Of a DNA stretch of 64,000 nucleotides, positions 16,839 to 25,355 are shown piece after piece. This stretch comes from BOKV01 sp041397525. Its GTDB lineage: Bacteria > Pseudomonadota > Alphaproteobacteria > Rhizobiales > Rhizobiaceae. The stretch spans positions 124,001 through 188,000 of the forward strand of contig JAWKWL010000005.1 of assembly GCA_041397525.1 (NCBI GenBank), in the 5' to 3' direction. Below the pieces are notes generated by a model. The model was given only the letters and a program-made list of their open reading frames with translations. It made no database searches and was not told where the DNA came from. Numbering within the stretch: the first letter of the stretch is position 1; every line of letters begins with the position of its first letter. A program made the translations under genes and the position numbers.

Positions 16839-17529
16839 TATGCATCCGGTATCCGGGATGGAAAGTCAGGCGAACTGATGTGATCATGCCTTTGGCGGTC
16901 CAGGTGCTGCGGTCGATCACAAACAGCCCTTCATTTAGCCCGCAGCCGAGGATGCCCGCTTCGCGCTCGCCTGCTGAAATCGCCGAAAATCCGATATCGC
17001 CGCCCTCGAATGGAATATTGTTGACGAGCCACTCATTGGGGCTCTGGTTGGTGAAATCGGCGCTGACAATTTCGGGAATGGTGCGCGGATTGATCCACCG
17101 GTCTTCGAAAACATAAGCACGACCATCGGCCATGTGCAGAGCCACCAGATGCAGCAGCTTTTCCCCGTCGTGGCTTTGCATTCGTGCGCGTATTTCGGAC
17201 GATGGCAAAACCATGTCATGGCTCAGCAGCGAATAGCGATAGGCAAGGCCCTTTCCTTCGATCTCCTGTCGAATTACCGGAATGTCGAGTGTTGCCTTGC
17301 GCACAGGATTTACTGCAACGCGGGTTCCAGCCTTGCGCTTGCGGTCAAGCAGCCCGCTTTCGGCAAGGCCACGCAGTGCCCGGTTAACTGTTGCCCGCGC
17401 ACAGCCGAACTCGCGCGACAATTCCTCCTCATTCGGGATGAAATCGCCGGGCTTCCAGTGCCTTGCCGCAATCCGGCGCAGAACCTCCTCCTGGACTGCC
17501 TGCCAGTTCCTGAGATCACTGTTTGTCAA
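16828..17529 (-). CDS. hutC: Histidine utilisation repressor HutC (GntR family)
   Basis: A 233-residue GntR-family regulator. The winged helix-turn-helix is at residues 10-75 (PGDFIPNEEELSREFGCARATVNRAL), followed by the UTRA ligand domain of the HutC subfamily, with VFEDRWINP near 140 and ITSVRLTFHPGYRM at the end. HutC represses hut genes until urocanate binds. The start is TTG at 17529, which overlaps the hutF stop as TTGA; GGGGGA lies upstream and no nearby ATG fits the domain start. hutF and hutC form one leftward unit, giving autoregulation from the shared hut control region. Confidence 0.92.
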   Translation of the reverse strand: MTNSDLRNWQAVQEEVLRRIAARHWKPGDFIPNEEELSREFGCARATVNRALRGLAESGLLDRKRKAGTRVAVNPVRKATLDIPVIRQEIEGKGLAYRYSLLSHDMVLPSSEIRARMQSHDGEKLLHLVALHMADGRAYVFEDRWINPRTIPEIVSADFTNQSPNEWLVNNIPFEGGDIGFSAISAGEREAGILGCGLNEGLFVIDRSTWTAKGMITSVRLTFHPGYRMHTAI

Positions 17530-18905
17530 ATCGCGTCCCCCAACTCCCGCATGACCGCGCGATAGTTGGCGACAATCGCATCATGCTGGCGGTGCCTGCC
17601 GCCTTGCACCAAGTGCCGACCCGCCGACCAGACATCGCTCACCATCCGGTCATCGCCGGCGAATATGAAACAGTCGAGTATCGTGTCACCGTGGCGGCCG
17701 GCAAGATTCGTCGCATCGTGGTCGAGTGCCATCAGATCTGCGAGCTGGCCAACGGCAATCACTCCGCAATTGCGGCCCGCAGCCAGTGCGCCGCCGAGAT
17801 TGATGGAATCAAAAAGCCTGCGTCCCGTGGATTTTTCGGCAGTGGCCAGTGCCGCGCGCGAATGGTCCCGAAGCCTTTGCGAATGGTCGAGCGTGCGCAA
17901 TTCCTCACTGAGTAAAATGCGGATGTTCGAATCGGAGCCGATTGCAATTTTCCCACCTGCATCCATCCAGCGAACCCCATCGAATATGCCGTCCCCAAGG
18001 CTCGATTCGGTAATCGGGCACAGCCCCGCGATCGCACCGCTCCGCGCCAATCCTGACGTCTCGTGCGGAAGCATCTGCGTGCAGTGAATGAAGCAGGTTG
18101 GAGTGCCGAGGTCCATGCGGTCCAGAACCAGTTCCACTGGACGCTTGCCGTGATGGGAGACAACTTCGTCCACTTCCGCGATCTGCTCAGCCAGATGCAT
18201 GTGCAGCGGATTGCCATTGGCAATTTGGCGATGGCGTTCGAGGTCTTCCAGCGCCACTGCGCGAAGACTGTGCGGCGCAACGCCAATCCTGCAATCCGCC
18301 GGCAGTTCCTGCATTGCTTTTGACGAAGCATCGTGGAGGAGGGCAAAATCGTCGATGTCATTGCCGAAGCGGATCTGGCCCGGTCCAAGAGGGCGCTTGT
18401 CACAACCGCCATACTGGTAGTGAACCGGCAACAGTGTCAGGCCGATCCCGGTTTGCAGGCTTGCAGCAATGACCCGTTCCGCCATCTCCGCCTTGCTGGC
18501 ATAGGCAATGCCGCCCGGCTGATGGTGCAGGTAGTGGAATTCGGTATTGGTCGCATAGCCCGCTTCCAGCATTTCCATCTGCACAAAAGCCGTGATGGCC
18601 TCGACATGCTCCGGTGTCAGCCGGTCCAGGAAACGGAACATCAATTGCCGCCAGGTCCAGAACGAGTCCGAACTACCTGGCCCCCGCCGCTCGGTCAGGC
18701 CGGCCATGGCACGCTGGAATGCGTGGCTGTGCACATTCACCGGGGCAGGCAGCAATATGCCTGTGCGCGTCGCATCCGCCGGAATGGATGACGCCTGCAG
18801 CCCGGTTTCAATTGTCGAGATGAGGCCATTGTCATCGATGCTGACAAGCACGTCATCCTGCCAGCCCGTTTCCAGCAAGGCTGTTCCAGCTGAGATTCGT
18901 ATCAT
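17526..18905 (-). CDS. hutF: Formimidoylglutamate deiminase HutF
   Basis: This enzyme hydrolyses N-formimino-L-glutamate to N-formyl-L-glutamate and ammonia, the fourth step of the five-step histidine pathway. The protein is an amidohydrolase of 459 residues with the metal pair in VNVHSHAFQRAM (His 59 and 61), a further His in HMHLAEQ, and IAIGSDSNIRILLSEELR near residue 335 supplying the catalytic Asp. I used ATG 18905; upstream in-frame ATG codons would run into the operator region. It leads the leftward unit and overlaps hutC by 4 bp. Its presence with hutG shows that nitrogen is released through formylglutamate and formate rather than by direct HutG-type formiminoglutamase cleavage. Confidence 0.95.
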   Translation of the reverse strand: MIRISAGTALLETGWQDDVLVSIDDNGLISTIETGLQASSIPADATRTGILLPAPVNVHSHAFQRAMAGLTERRGPGSSDSFWTWRQLMFRFLDRLTPEHVEAITAFVQMEMLEAGYATNTEFHYLHHQPGGIAYASKAEMAERVIAASLQTGIGLTLLPVHYQYGGCDKRPLGPGQIRFGNDIDDFALLHDASSKAMQELPADCRIGVAPHSLRAVALEDLERHRQIANGNPLHMHLAEQIAEVDEVVSHHGKRPVELVLDRMDLGTPTCFIHCTQMLPHETSGLARSGAIAGLCPITESSLGDGIFDGVRWMDAGGKIAIGSDSNIRILLSEELRTLDHSQRLRDHSRAALATAEKSTGRRLFDSINLGGALAAGRNCGVIAVGQLADLMALDHDATNLAGRHGDTILDCFIFAGDDRMVSDVWSAGRHLVQGGRHRQHDAIVANYRAVMRELGDAI

Positions 18906-18927
18906 GATGCAGGTCCCTTGACGAATA

Positions 18928-18943
18928 ATATGTTTATACATAT
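18928..18943. promoter_or_regulatory. HutC-type operator between hutF and hutI
   Basis: ATATGT-TTAT-ACATAT is a perfect 6-bp inverted repeat centred in the 72-bp gap between the divergent hut units. Its core GTTTATAC (18932-18939) fits the HutC-subfamily operator pattern GTNTANAC. Outer arms ATGCAGGT (18907-18914) and ACCTGCAT (18955-18962) form a second inverted repeat almost concentric with it. One HutC site here could silence both directions. Confidence 0.7.
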
Positions 18944-18977
18944 AACCAAAATACACCTGCATAACAATGGAAATCCG

Positions 18978-20171
18978 ATGCTGTTTCACAACGCGAATCT
19001 GGCGAGCATGGATGGCGGATCGCCCTATGGCCTGATCCGCGATGCGGCATTCGTCCTCGCGGGCGAGCGCATCGCCTGGGCCGGGCCTCTGGCCGAACTA
19101 CCGGATGCCTATTCCGTTCTTGAGCGCGTCGATCTGGGCGGCAGGCTGGTGACGCCGGGCCTCATCGACTGCCACACCCACATTGTTCATGGCGGCAACC
19201 GGGCGAAGGAATTCGAACTGCGTCTTGAGGGCGCCAGCTATGAGGAGATTGCGCGGGCAGGCGGCGGCATCGTTTCCACCGTTGCGGCAACCCGGGAGGC
19301 GAGCGAAGGCGAATTGCTGGGTTCAGCGCTGAAAAGGGTTGATGCTCTCATCGCCGAGGGTGTTACCACAATCGAGATCAAGTCGGGCTACGGCCTCGAC
19401 ATCGACACTGAATTGAAGATGCTGCGCGTCGCGCGCCGCATTGGCGTCGAGCGGTCAATCCGCGTCAGAACCTCATTTCTGGGAGCGCATGCCGTTCCGC
19501 CGGAATATGCAGGCAACGCCGAAGGCTATCTTGCCGAAGCCTGTTTGCCAGCGCTCGAGGCAGCGCATGGGCACGACCTCGTCGATGCGGTGGACGGGTT
19601 TTGCGAGGGCATTGCCTTTTCAGCCGAAGAAATCAGGCTCGTCTTTGACAAGGCGCGGCAAATGGGATTGCCGGTCAAACTGCATGCCGAGCAATTGTCC
19701 AATCTCGGCGGCACCAGACTTGCCTGCGAATATGCTGCCCTTTCAGCGGACCACCTCGAATATGCCGATAATGGCGACGCTGCCGCCATGGCTGAGGCGG
19801 GAACAGTAGCCGTGATTCTTCCCGGCGCGTTCTATACGCTGCGCGAGCGCCAGCTCCCCCCGATTGAAGCCTTCCGGCAGCATGGCGTCGCCATGGCTGT
19901 CGCCACCGATTGCAACCCCGGTTCATCGCCGCTGACATCGCTGCTCCTGACAATGAACATGGCCTGTACCCTGTTTCGCATGACCCCGCAGGAAACACTG
20001 GCCGGCACGACAGTCCATGCTGCCCGCGCGCTCGGCATTGCCGATGCCGGCCGGATTGCGGCAGGACTGCGTGCCGACCTGGCGATCTGGGATGTCAGCC
20101 ATCCTGCCGAACTCTCCTACCGCATCGGCTTCAACCCGCTTTGGAAGCGCATTTTCGGAGGTGTCTTGTGA
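18978..20171 (+). CDS. hutI: Imidazolonepropionase HutI
   Basis: This enzyme hydrolyses 4-imidazolone-5-propionate to N-formimino-L-glutamate. It is a 397-residue amidohydrolase with the zinc motif DCHTHIVHGGNR (His 66 and 68), KSGYGLD near 136, a metal His in KLHAEQLSN near 237 and the Asp in ATDCNPGSSPLTS near 312. ATG 18978 (MLFHNANLAS) follows GGAAAT; the extra upstream codons in frame belong to the operator region. It leads the rightward hutI-hutH-hutG-hutU operon, and the following hutH start overlaps its stop as GTGA. Confidence 0.95.
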   Translation: MLFHNANLASMDGGSPYGLIRDAAFVLAGERIAWAGPLAELPDAYSVLERVDLGGRLVTPGLIDCHTHIVHGGNRAKEFELRLEGASYEEIARAGGGIVSTVAATREASEGELLGSALKRVDALIAEGVTTIEIKSGYGLDIDTELKMLRVARRIGVERSIRVRTSFLGAHAVPPEYAGNAEGYLAEACLPALEAAHGHDLVDAVDGFCEGIAFSAEEIRLVFDKARQMGLPVKLHAEQLSNLGGTRLACEYAALSADHLEYADNGDAAAMAEAGTVAVILPGAFYTLRERQLPPIEAFRQHGVAMAVATDCNPGSSPLTSLLLTMNMACTLFRMTPQETLAGTTVHAARALGIADAGRIAAGLRADLAIWDVSHPAELSYRIGFNPLWKRIFGGVL

Positions 20172-21685
20172 CCGCCATTCTCACGCCGGGTGAAGTCACA
20201 CTCGCGGAACTCGAAAAGCTGTGGCGCAGCGCTACGGCTGCACGTCTTTCTCCGGCTGCCCGCCCGGCAATCGAGGCTGCTGCAGCCATGGTGGCGCAGG
20301 CTGCTGCGGGATCTGAGGCAGTCTATGGCGTCAATACCGGATTTGGCAAACTTGCGAGCGTGCGCATCAAGCCGGAAGATACAGAGACGCTTCAGCGCAA
20401 CCTGATCCTGTCGCATTGCTGCGGGGTAGGTGAGCCGCTCGACATTGAAACCACCCGGCTGATGATGGTGCTGAAGCTCATATCGGTAGGTCGTGGCGCT
20501 TCAGGCATTCGCTGGCAGACCATCGCACTGATCGAGGCGATGTTGGAAAAAGGCGTCACGCCGCTTGTTCCCTCGCAAGGCTCGGTCGGTGCATCGGGTG
20601 ACCTTGCACCTTTGGCGCATATGGCTGCGACCATGATCGGTGAGGGCGAAGCCTTCCTGGACGGAGTGCGCATGCCTTCAGCCGATGCGCTTGCAAAGGC
20701 AGGTCTCAAGCCGGTGGTCCTTGGCCCCAAGGAAGGGCTCGGCCTCATCAACGGTACCCAGTTTTCAACTGCCTGTGCGCTTGTCGGCTATTTCAATGCG
20801 CTGACCAATGCCAACACCGCAATCGTTTCGTCCTGCCTCTCGACCGACGCGATCATGGGCTCGACTGCGCCGCTGGAAAAGGCAATCCATGCGCTTCGCG
20901 GACACGCGGGCCAGATCGCCGTGGCGAGCGCAATGCGGGCGATCATGGACGGCAGCCAGATCAGGGAAAGCCACCGCGAAGGCGACACCCGGGTTCAGGA
21001 CCCGTATTGCATCCGTTGTCAGCCACAAGTGACCGGGGCTGCCATTGATCTCCTGCATTTCGCCGGCTCCACTCTTGAGGTGGAAGCTAATGCGGTATCC
21101 GACAATCCGCTGGTACTGGTGGATGAGGGCAAGATCGTTTCTGGCGGCAATTTCCACGCGGAGCCGGTGGCGTTCGCGGCTGACCAGATTGCGCTCGCAA
21201 TTGCCGAGATCGGGGCGATTGCCCAGCGTCGCGTGGCACTGATGGTAGACCCAACGCTTTCGTTTGACCTTCCACCATTCCTGACGCCAGAGCCTGGCCT
21301 CAATTCAGGCCTCATGATCGCCGAAGTGACCACAGCCGCACTGATGAGCGAGAACAAGCACCTTGCCCATCCCTGTTCGACCGATTCCACGCCAACTTCT
21401 GCCAATCAGGAGGACCATGTATCCATGGCAGCGCATGGCGCCCGCCGACTCAAGCGGATGAACGACAACCTCAGCGTTATCCTCGGGGTCGAACTGATGT
21501 GCGCTGCCCAGGGCATCGAGTTTCGCGCGCCGCTTGAGACAAGTCCCGTCTTGCAGCAGGTGATGAAAACACTGCGTGGCAAGATAGCAAGCGTGAAGCA
21601 GGACCGCTTCATGGCAATTGACATGACGCTGGCAGCAGCCATGGTTGCCAATGGCGATTTCACAGTCAACGCCGGAGACGCATGA
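20168..21685 (+). CDS. hutH: Histidine ammonia-lyase HutH
   Basis: This enzyme deaminates L-histidine to urocanate, the first step of the pathway. It has 505 residues, the normal length. The GTG at 20168 overlaps the hutI stop (GTGA). The self-forming MIO cofactor triad Ala-Ser-Gly lies at residues 142-144 in GSVGASGDLAPLAH, the canonical position. YGVNTGFGKLA near 53 carries the catalytic Tyr loop, and QDPYCIRCQPQVTG near 277 and SADQEDHVSM-like sequence (here SANQEDHVSM, near 414) complete the active site. It is coupled to hutG by ATGA. Confidence 0.96.
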   Translation: MTAILTPGEVTLAELEKLWRSATAARLSPAARPAIEAAAAMVAQAAAGSEAVYGVNTGFGKLASVRIKPEDTETLQRNLILSHCCGVGEPLDIETTRLMMVLKLISVGRGASGIRWQTIALIEAMLEKGVTPLVPSQGSVGASGDLAPLAHMAATMIGEGEAFLDGVRMPSADALAKAGLKPVVLGPKEGLGLINGTQFSTACALVGYFNALTNANTAIVSSCLSTDAIMGSTAPLEKAIHALRGHAGQIAVASAMRAIMDGSQIRESHREGDTRVQDPYCIRCQPQVTGAAIDLLHFAGSTLEVEANAVSDNPLVLVDEGKIVSGGNFHAEPVAFAADQIALAIAEIGAIAQRRVALMVDPTLSFDLPPFLTPEPGLNSGLMIAEVTTAALMSENKHLAHPCSTDSTPTSANQEDHVSMAAHGARRLKRMNDNLSVILGVELMCAAQGIEFRAPLETSPVLQQVMKTLRGKIASVKQDRFMAIDMTLAAAMVANGDFTVNAGDA

Positions 21686-22485
21686 TGAATCCGGTTGAAG
21701 TCAGGCGTGGTAACAGCCCCGTTGTACTTGGCCTGCCGCATACGGGGACCCATGTTCCACAACGGATATTCTCGGCTCTTACTCCGCTTGGCCAGACCCT
21801 TTCCGATACAGACTGGCATATCGAGCGGCTCTATGACGGCTTGCTGGGCGATGCGACGAGCGTCCGCGCCACGTTTCATCGCTATGTGATTGATGCCAAT
21901 CGCGATCCGTCCGGCGCGAGCCTCTATCCGGGCCAGAACACAACCGGCCTTGTCCCGCTTACCGATTTTGACGGCAAGCCGCTTTGGCATGAAAATCCCG
22001 GCGATCAGGAAATCGAGGAGCGCCGCGAGCGCTTTCATGCCCCATATCATGCGGCACTTCAGGCCGAGCTGGAACGGGTGAAATCGATCCACGGCGTGGC
22101 GATCCTCTATGATTGCCATTCCATCCGCTCGCACATCCCCTTCCTGTTTGATGGCAAGCTGCCCGACTTAAATATCGGCACCAATGAAGGCAGAACCTGC
22201 GCAACCGTGATTGAAAAGGCGGTCTCCGGGATTTGTGCCAATGCGCCGGGATATACCAGCATTCTCAATGGCCGGTTCAAGGGTGGCTGGACCACGCGAC
22301 ACTATGGTCACCCTGAACACGGCTTCCACGCCATCCAGATGGAATTGGCGCAATCCACCCATCTTCAGACAGAAGCTTTGCCTTTCGCCTATGACAACGT
22401 GAAAGCAGCCGCCTTGCGGACCCACCTCAAGACCATTCTTGAAACGCTCGAAACCCTCGCACCCTCGCTTGGAGCAAGATCATGA
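21682..22485 (+). CDS. hutG: N-formylglutamate deformylase HutG
   Basis: A 267-residue N-formylglutamate amidohydrolase that yields glutamate and formate in the last pathway step, matching the presence of HutF. Motifs are GLPHTGTHVP near residue 13, DANRDPSGASLYPGQNTTGLVP (read in two parts, near 70-90) and YDCHSIRSHIPFLFDG near 140, which carries metal-binding residues; FKGGWTTRHYGHPEHGFHA-QME completes the fold. The ATG at 21682 overlaps the hutH stop, and a second ATG lies 3 bp on. It ends in an ATGA overlap with hutU. Confidence 0.94.
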   Translation: MMNPVEVRRGNSPVVLGLPHTGTHVPQRIFSALTPLGQTLSDTDWHIERLYDGLLGDATSVRATFHRYVIDANRDPSGASLYPGQNTTGLVPLTDFDGKPLWHENPGDQEIEERRERFHAPYHAALQAELERVKSIHGVAILYDCHSIRSHIPFLFDGKLPDLNIGTNEGRTCATVIEKAVSGICANAPGYTSILNGRFKGGWTTRHYGHPEHGFHAIQMELAQSTHLQTEALPFAYDNVKAAALRTHLKTILETLETLAPSLGARS

Positions 22486-24167
22486 CCAATCCACGTCACA
22501 ACCAGCGCGATGTCTATCCGCCGACGGGCACTGAAATTACCGCCAAGAGCTGGCTTACCGAAGCGCCGATGCGCATGCTGATGAACAACCTTCATCCCGA
22601 CGTGGCCGAAAACCCGCACGAATTGGTGGTCTATGGCGGAATTGGCAGAGCTGCGCGCACCTGGAAGGATTTTGATCTCATCATCGACAGCCTGAAGAAG
22701 CTGAACGAGGATGAAACACTGGTCGTGCAGTCTGGCAAACCCGTTGCGGTCGTTCGAACCCACGCCGATGCGCCAAGGGTGCTGATTGCCAATTCCAACC
22801 TTGTGCCGCATTGGGCGAACTGGGACCATTTCAATGAACTGGACAAGAAGGGACTGGCCATGTACGGCCAGATGACCGCCGGTTCATGGATTTACATCGG
22901 AACGCAGGGCATCGTGCAGGGCACCTATGAGACCTTTGCCGAAGCTGGACGCCAGCATTACGGCGGAAATCTCAATGGCAAATGGATATTGACCGGCGGG
23001 CTTGGTGGCATGGGTGGCGCACAGCCGCTTGCAGCAGTCATGGCAGGCGCCTGCTGCCTGGCGGTTGAATGCGACGAGACCCGCATCGATTTCCGCTTGC
23101 GTACCCGCTATGTCGATGCCAAGGCGAAGTCGCTCGACGAAGCACTGGAAATGATCGGGAACTGGACGAAAGCGGGCGAAGCCAAATCCGTCGGCCTGTT
23201 GGGCAATGCGGCAACGGTCTTTGCCGAACTGGTGGAACGCATGAAAGCGGGCGGTATGCGCCCCGACATCGTCACCGACCAGACAAGCGCCCATGATCCG
23301 CTGCACGGCTATCTGCCGGAGGGTTGGACGGTCGGCGAATGGCGGCAAAAGCAGGAAAGCGATCCCAAGTCAGTCGAAAAGGCTGCCCGCGCCTCTATGA
23401 AGAAGCATGTGGCCGCCATGGTGGATTTCTGGAATGCCGGTGTGCCGACCCTCGACTATGGCAACAATATCCGCCAGGTCGCCAGGGACGAAGGGCTGGA
23501 AAACGCATTCGCCTTTCCGGGCTTCGTGCCTGCCTATATTCGTCCGCTTTTCTGTAGGGGGATCGGACCCTTCCGCTGGTGCGCGCTTTCCGGTGACCCG
23601 GAAGATATCTACAAAACCGATGCGGCGATGAAGAAACTGTTCCCGGACAATGCGCATCTGCACAATTGGCTGGACATGGCGCGCGAGCGCATTGCCTTTC
23701 AGGGATTGCCCGCCCGCATCTGCTGGATCGGGCTTGGCGACCGCCACCGCGCCGGACTGATGTTCAATGAAATGGTCGCTTCCGGCGAATTGAAGGCACC
23801 CATCGTCATTGGTCGCGACCATCTTGATTCAGGCTCGGTTGCCTCGCCCAACCGCGAAACAGAAGCCATGCGCGATGGTTCCGATGCGGTCAGCGACTGG
23901 CCGCTTCTCAACGCACTCGTCAACACTGCCTCAGGCGCCACCTGGGTTTCAATCCATCATGGCGGCGGTGTCGGCATGGGCTTTTCCCAGCATTCAGGCG
24001 TCGTCATTGTAGCCGATGGCACCGACGCGGCAGCCAGGCGGCTGGAGCGGGTCTTGTGGAACGATCCGGCTTCCGGTGTCTGGCGTCATGCTGATGCGGG
24101 CTATGAGATCGCGCTTGATTGCGCCCGCGAGAACGGGCTCAAGCTTCCGGCTATCCTCGGCTCATGA
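22482..24167 (+). CDS. hutU: Urocanate hydratase HutU
   Basis: This enzyme converts urocanate to 4-imidazolone-5-propionate, using tightly bound NAD+ as an electrophile. 561 residues, typical for the family. The Gly-rich NAD site GGLGGMGGAQPLA lies near residue 172; DQTSAHDPLHGYLPEGW near 265 and GIGPFRWCALSGDP near 360 are diagnostic; the active-site Cys is in the latter. SIHHGGGVGMGFSQHSG sits near 490. It is last in the operon, although its reaction is the second step. tRNA-Ser follows on the opposite strand 30 bp after the stop. Confidence 0.96.
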   Translation: MTNPRHNQRDVYPPTGTEITAKSWLTEAPMRMLMNNLHPDVAENPHELVVYGGIGRAARTWKDFDLIIDSLKKLNEDETLVVQSGKPVAVVRTHADAPRVLIANSNLVPHWANWDHFNELDKKGLAMYGQMTAGSWIYIGTQGIVQGTYETFAEAGRQHYGGNLNGKWILTGGLGGMGGAQPLAAVMAGACCLAVECDETRIDFRLRTRYVDAKAKSLDEALEMIGNWTKAGEAKSVGLLGNAATVFAELVERMKAGGMRPDIVTDQTSAHDPLHGYLPEGWTVGEWRQKQESDPKSVEKAARASMKKHVAAMVDFWNAGVPTLDYGNNIRQVARDEGLENAFAFPGFVPAYIRPLFCRGIGPFRWCALSGDPEDIYKTDAAMKKLFPDNAHLHNWLDMARERIAFQGLPARICWIGLGDRHRAGLMFNEMVASGELKAPIVIGRDHLDSGSVASPNRETEAMRDGSDAVSDWPLLNALVNTASGATWVSIHHGGGVGMGFSQHSGVVIVADGTDAAARRLERVLWNDPASGVWRHADAGYEIALDCARENGLKLPAILGS

Positions 24168-24197
24168 AAATATCTGGGAGCAAATGGGGAAAAGATA

Positions 24198-24287
24198 TGG
24201 CGGAGAGGAAGGGATTCGAACCCTCGAGACAGTTACCCGCCTACGCCCTTAGCAGGGGCGCGCCTTCGACCACTCGGCCACCTCTCC
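24198..24287 (-). tRNA. tRNA-Ser (anticodon GCT)
   Basis: A 90-nt class II tRNA with encoded CCA. The acceptor stem GGAGAGG (complement of 24281-24287) pairs with CCTCTCC, with discriminator G and CCA at 24198-24200. The anticodon loop CTGCTAA gives GCT, reading AGC and AGT serine codons. The long variable arm between the anticodon and T arms is typical of tRNA-Ser, and the T loop GGTTCGAATCC is intact. No integrase or duplicated 3' end is seen nearby. Confidence 0.96.
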
Positions 24288-24368
24288 GGGGCCGTGATTA
24301 GCCGGTAACCGCCATCGGGTTCAAGTGCTAAGTGCGGTTTTTTGTCGATTGTGGAAATGGACCGGCAT

Positions 24369-25355
24369 TCAACCCTTCGGCTGGTAATGTGCGAGCCATC
24401 TCAGCAGCGACAGAATGAACTCCGGGTTCTGTGCGCCCTCATCCGTATTGAAACCGAACTTCCCGTCAGGGGATATTTGGGCGGTGAAGCCACCCGCTTC
24501 GCCAAACACGCCGATTCGCCCCTTGCCATATTCGAGGATCGCTCCCTGCGCCATGCCGGATGCATCGATGCGTGGCGCAGAAGCCAGTTCGTCCTGCAGC
24601 CGATAGGAAAATATGGCTGACCAGCCATCCGGGATTGTCAGCAGTTGCACGGCACCGGTGGCAGGTATGAAGGCCTGGCCGCCAAAGGCAAAGAAGCGCT
24701 CGGTTGGCTTTCTGCCCATGGAGCCGTCAGTCACGGGCGTGTCGGAAGCCAGGCCGGTTTGCTGCCGGAAATCGAGGATCACATGCGAATAGCCGGCATC
24801 CGCCGACTTGGTCTCTGCGGCATGGCCATTGAGAAAGGTGAAGCCAAATGCCTCTGCTAGTTTTGACGAGCCACCGCCAAGCGGCGCATGGTCGGCCAGC
24901 ACCAGAAGGTTGCCCCCTCCATCCACCCATTTGCGGACACGTTCTATTTCTTCATCGCTGAAGGCCGAAGGCGGCGTCATTGCCGGGAAGTTCTTGTACT
25001 GGTCGCGGTCATAGGCATTGATGATGACCAATATGCCTGCCTTGGCCAAAAGCGCATCGTCCAGTGTGCCGTCACTGGTGAATGTCTGGAATCCGTCCGA
25101 TTCTGCGAGCTTCGCCAGCGGCTTGGCAGAACCGTTGCGCACGAATACCGAATTCCTTGCGCTGAAGACGATCATCGGACCGCTTTCCGCCGGATATGCC
25201 GGGCTGTCATTCTGGTAGGAATAGGACAAGTCCGGCCCTTGCGCGGTCTGGCCGAAAGACTGTAGCGGAGCGGAAAAACCAAATGTCGTGCCGACAAGCG
25301 CGATGGCAAACAACCTGCTCATGGCAAGCCGGGGGTTGACGGTTCCAGCCTTCAT
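24369..25355 (-). CDS. DUF4350-type exported protein
   Basis: 328 residues with an N-terminal signal sequence (hydrophobic stretch at about 12-32, ending near SFGQTAQG). The body resembles DUF4350 proteins, whose fold is a glutamine-amidotransferase-like Rossmann domain: ILVIINAYDRDQ near 108, a DEEIERVRKWVDGGGNLLVLADHAPLGG stretch (in two halves, near 132-160), and GRIGVFGEAGGFTAQ near 283. The predicted role is ligand binding, not catalysis, and no function is established. The ATG overlaps the stop of the upstream sulfotransferase gene (ATGA), so both come from one message. Confidence 0.7.
   Translation of the reverse strand: MKAGTVNPRLAMSRLFAIALVGTTFGFSAPLQSFGQTAQGPDLSYSYQNDSPAYPAESGPMIVFSARNSVFVRNGSAKPLAKLAESDGFQTFTSDGTLDDALLAKAGILVIINAYDRDQYKNFPAMTPPSAFSDEEIERVRKWVDGGGNLLVLADHAPLGGGSSKLAEAFGFTFLNGHAAETKSADAGYSHVILDFRQQTGLASDTPVTDGSMGRKPTERFFAFGGQAFIPATGAVQLLTIPDGWSAIFSYRLQDELASAPRIDASGMAQGAILEYGKGRIGVFGEAGGFTAQISPDGKFGFNTDEGAQNPEFILSLLRWLAHYQPKG

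Noticed and set aside
24198..24287. tRNA-Ser as an integration site of a mobile element
   Set aside because: No integrase, no repeated tRNA 3' end and core-type genes on both sides.
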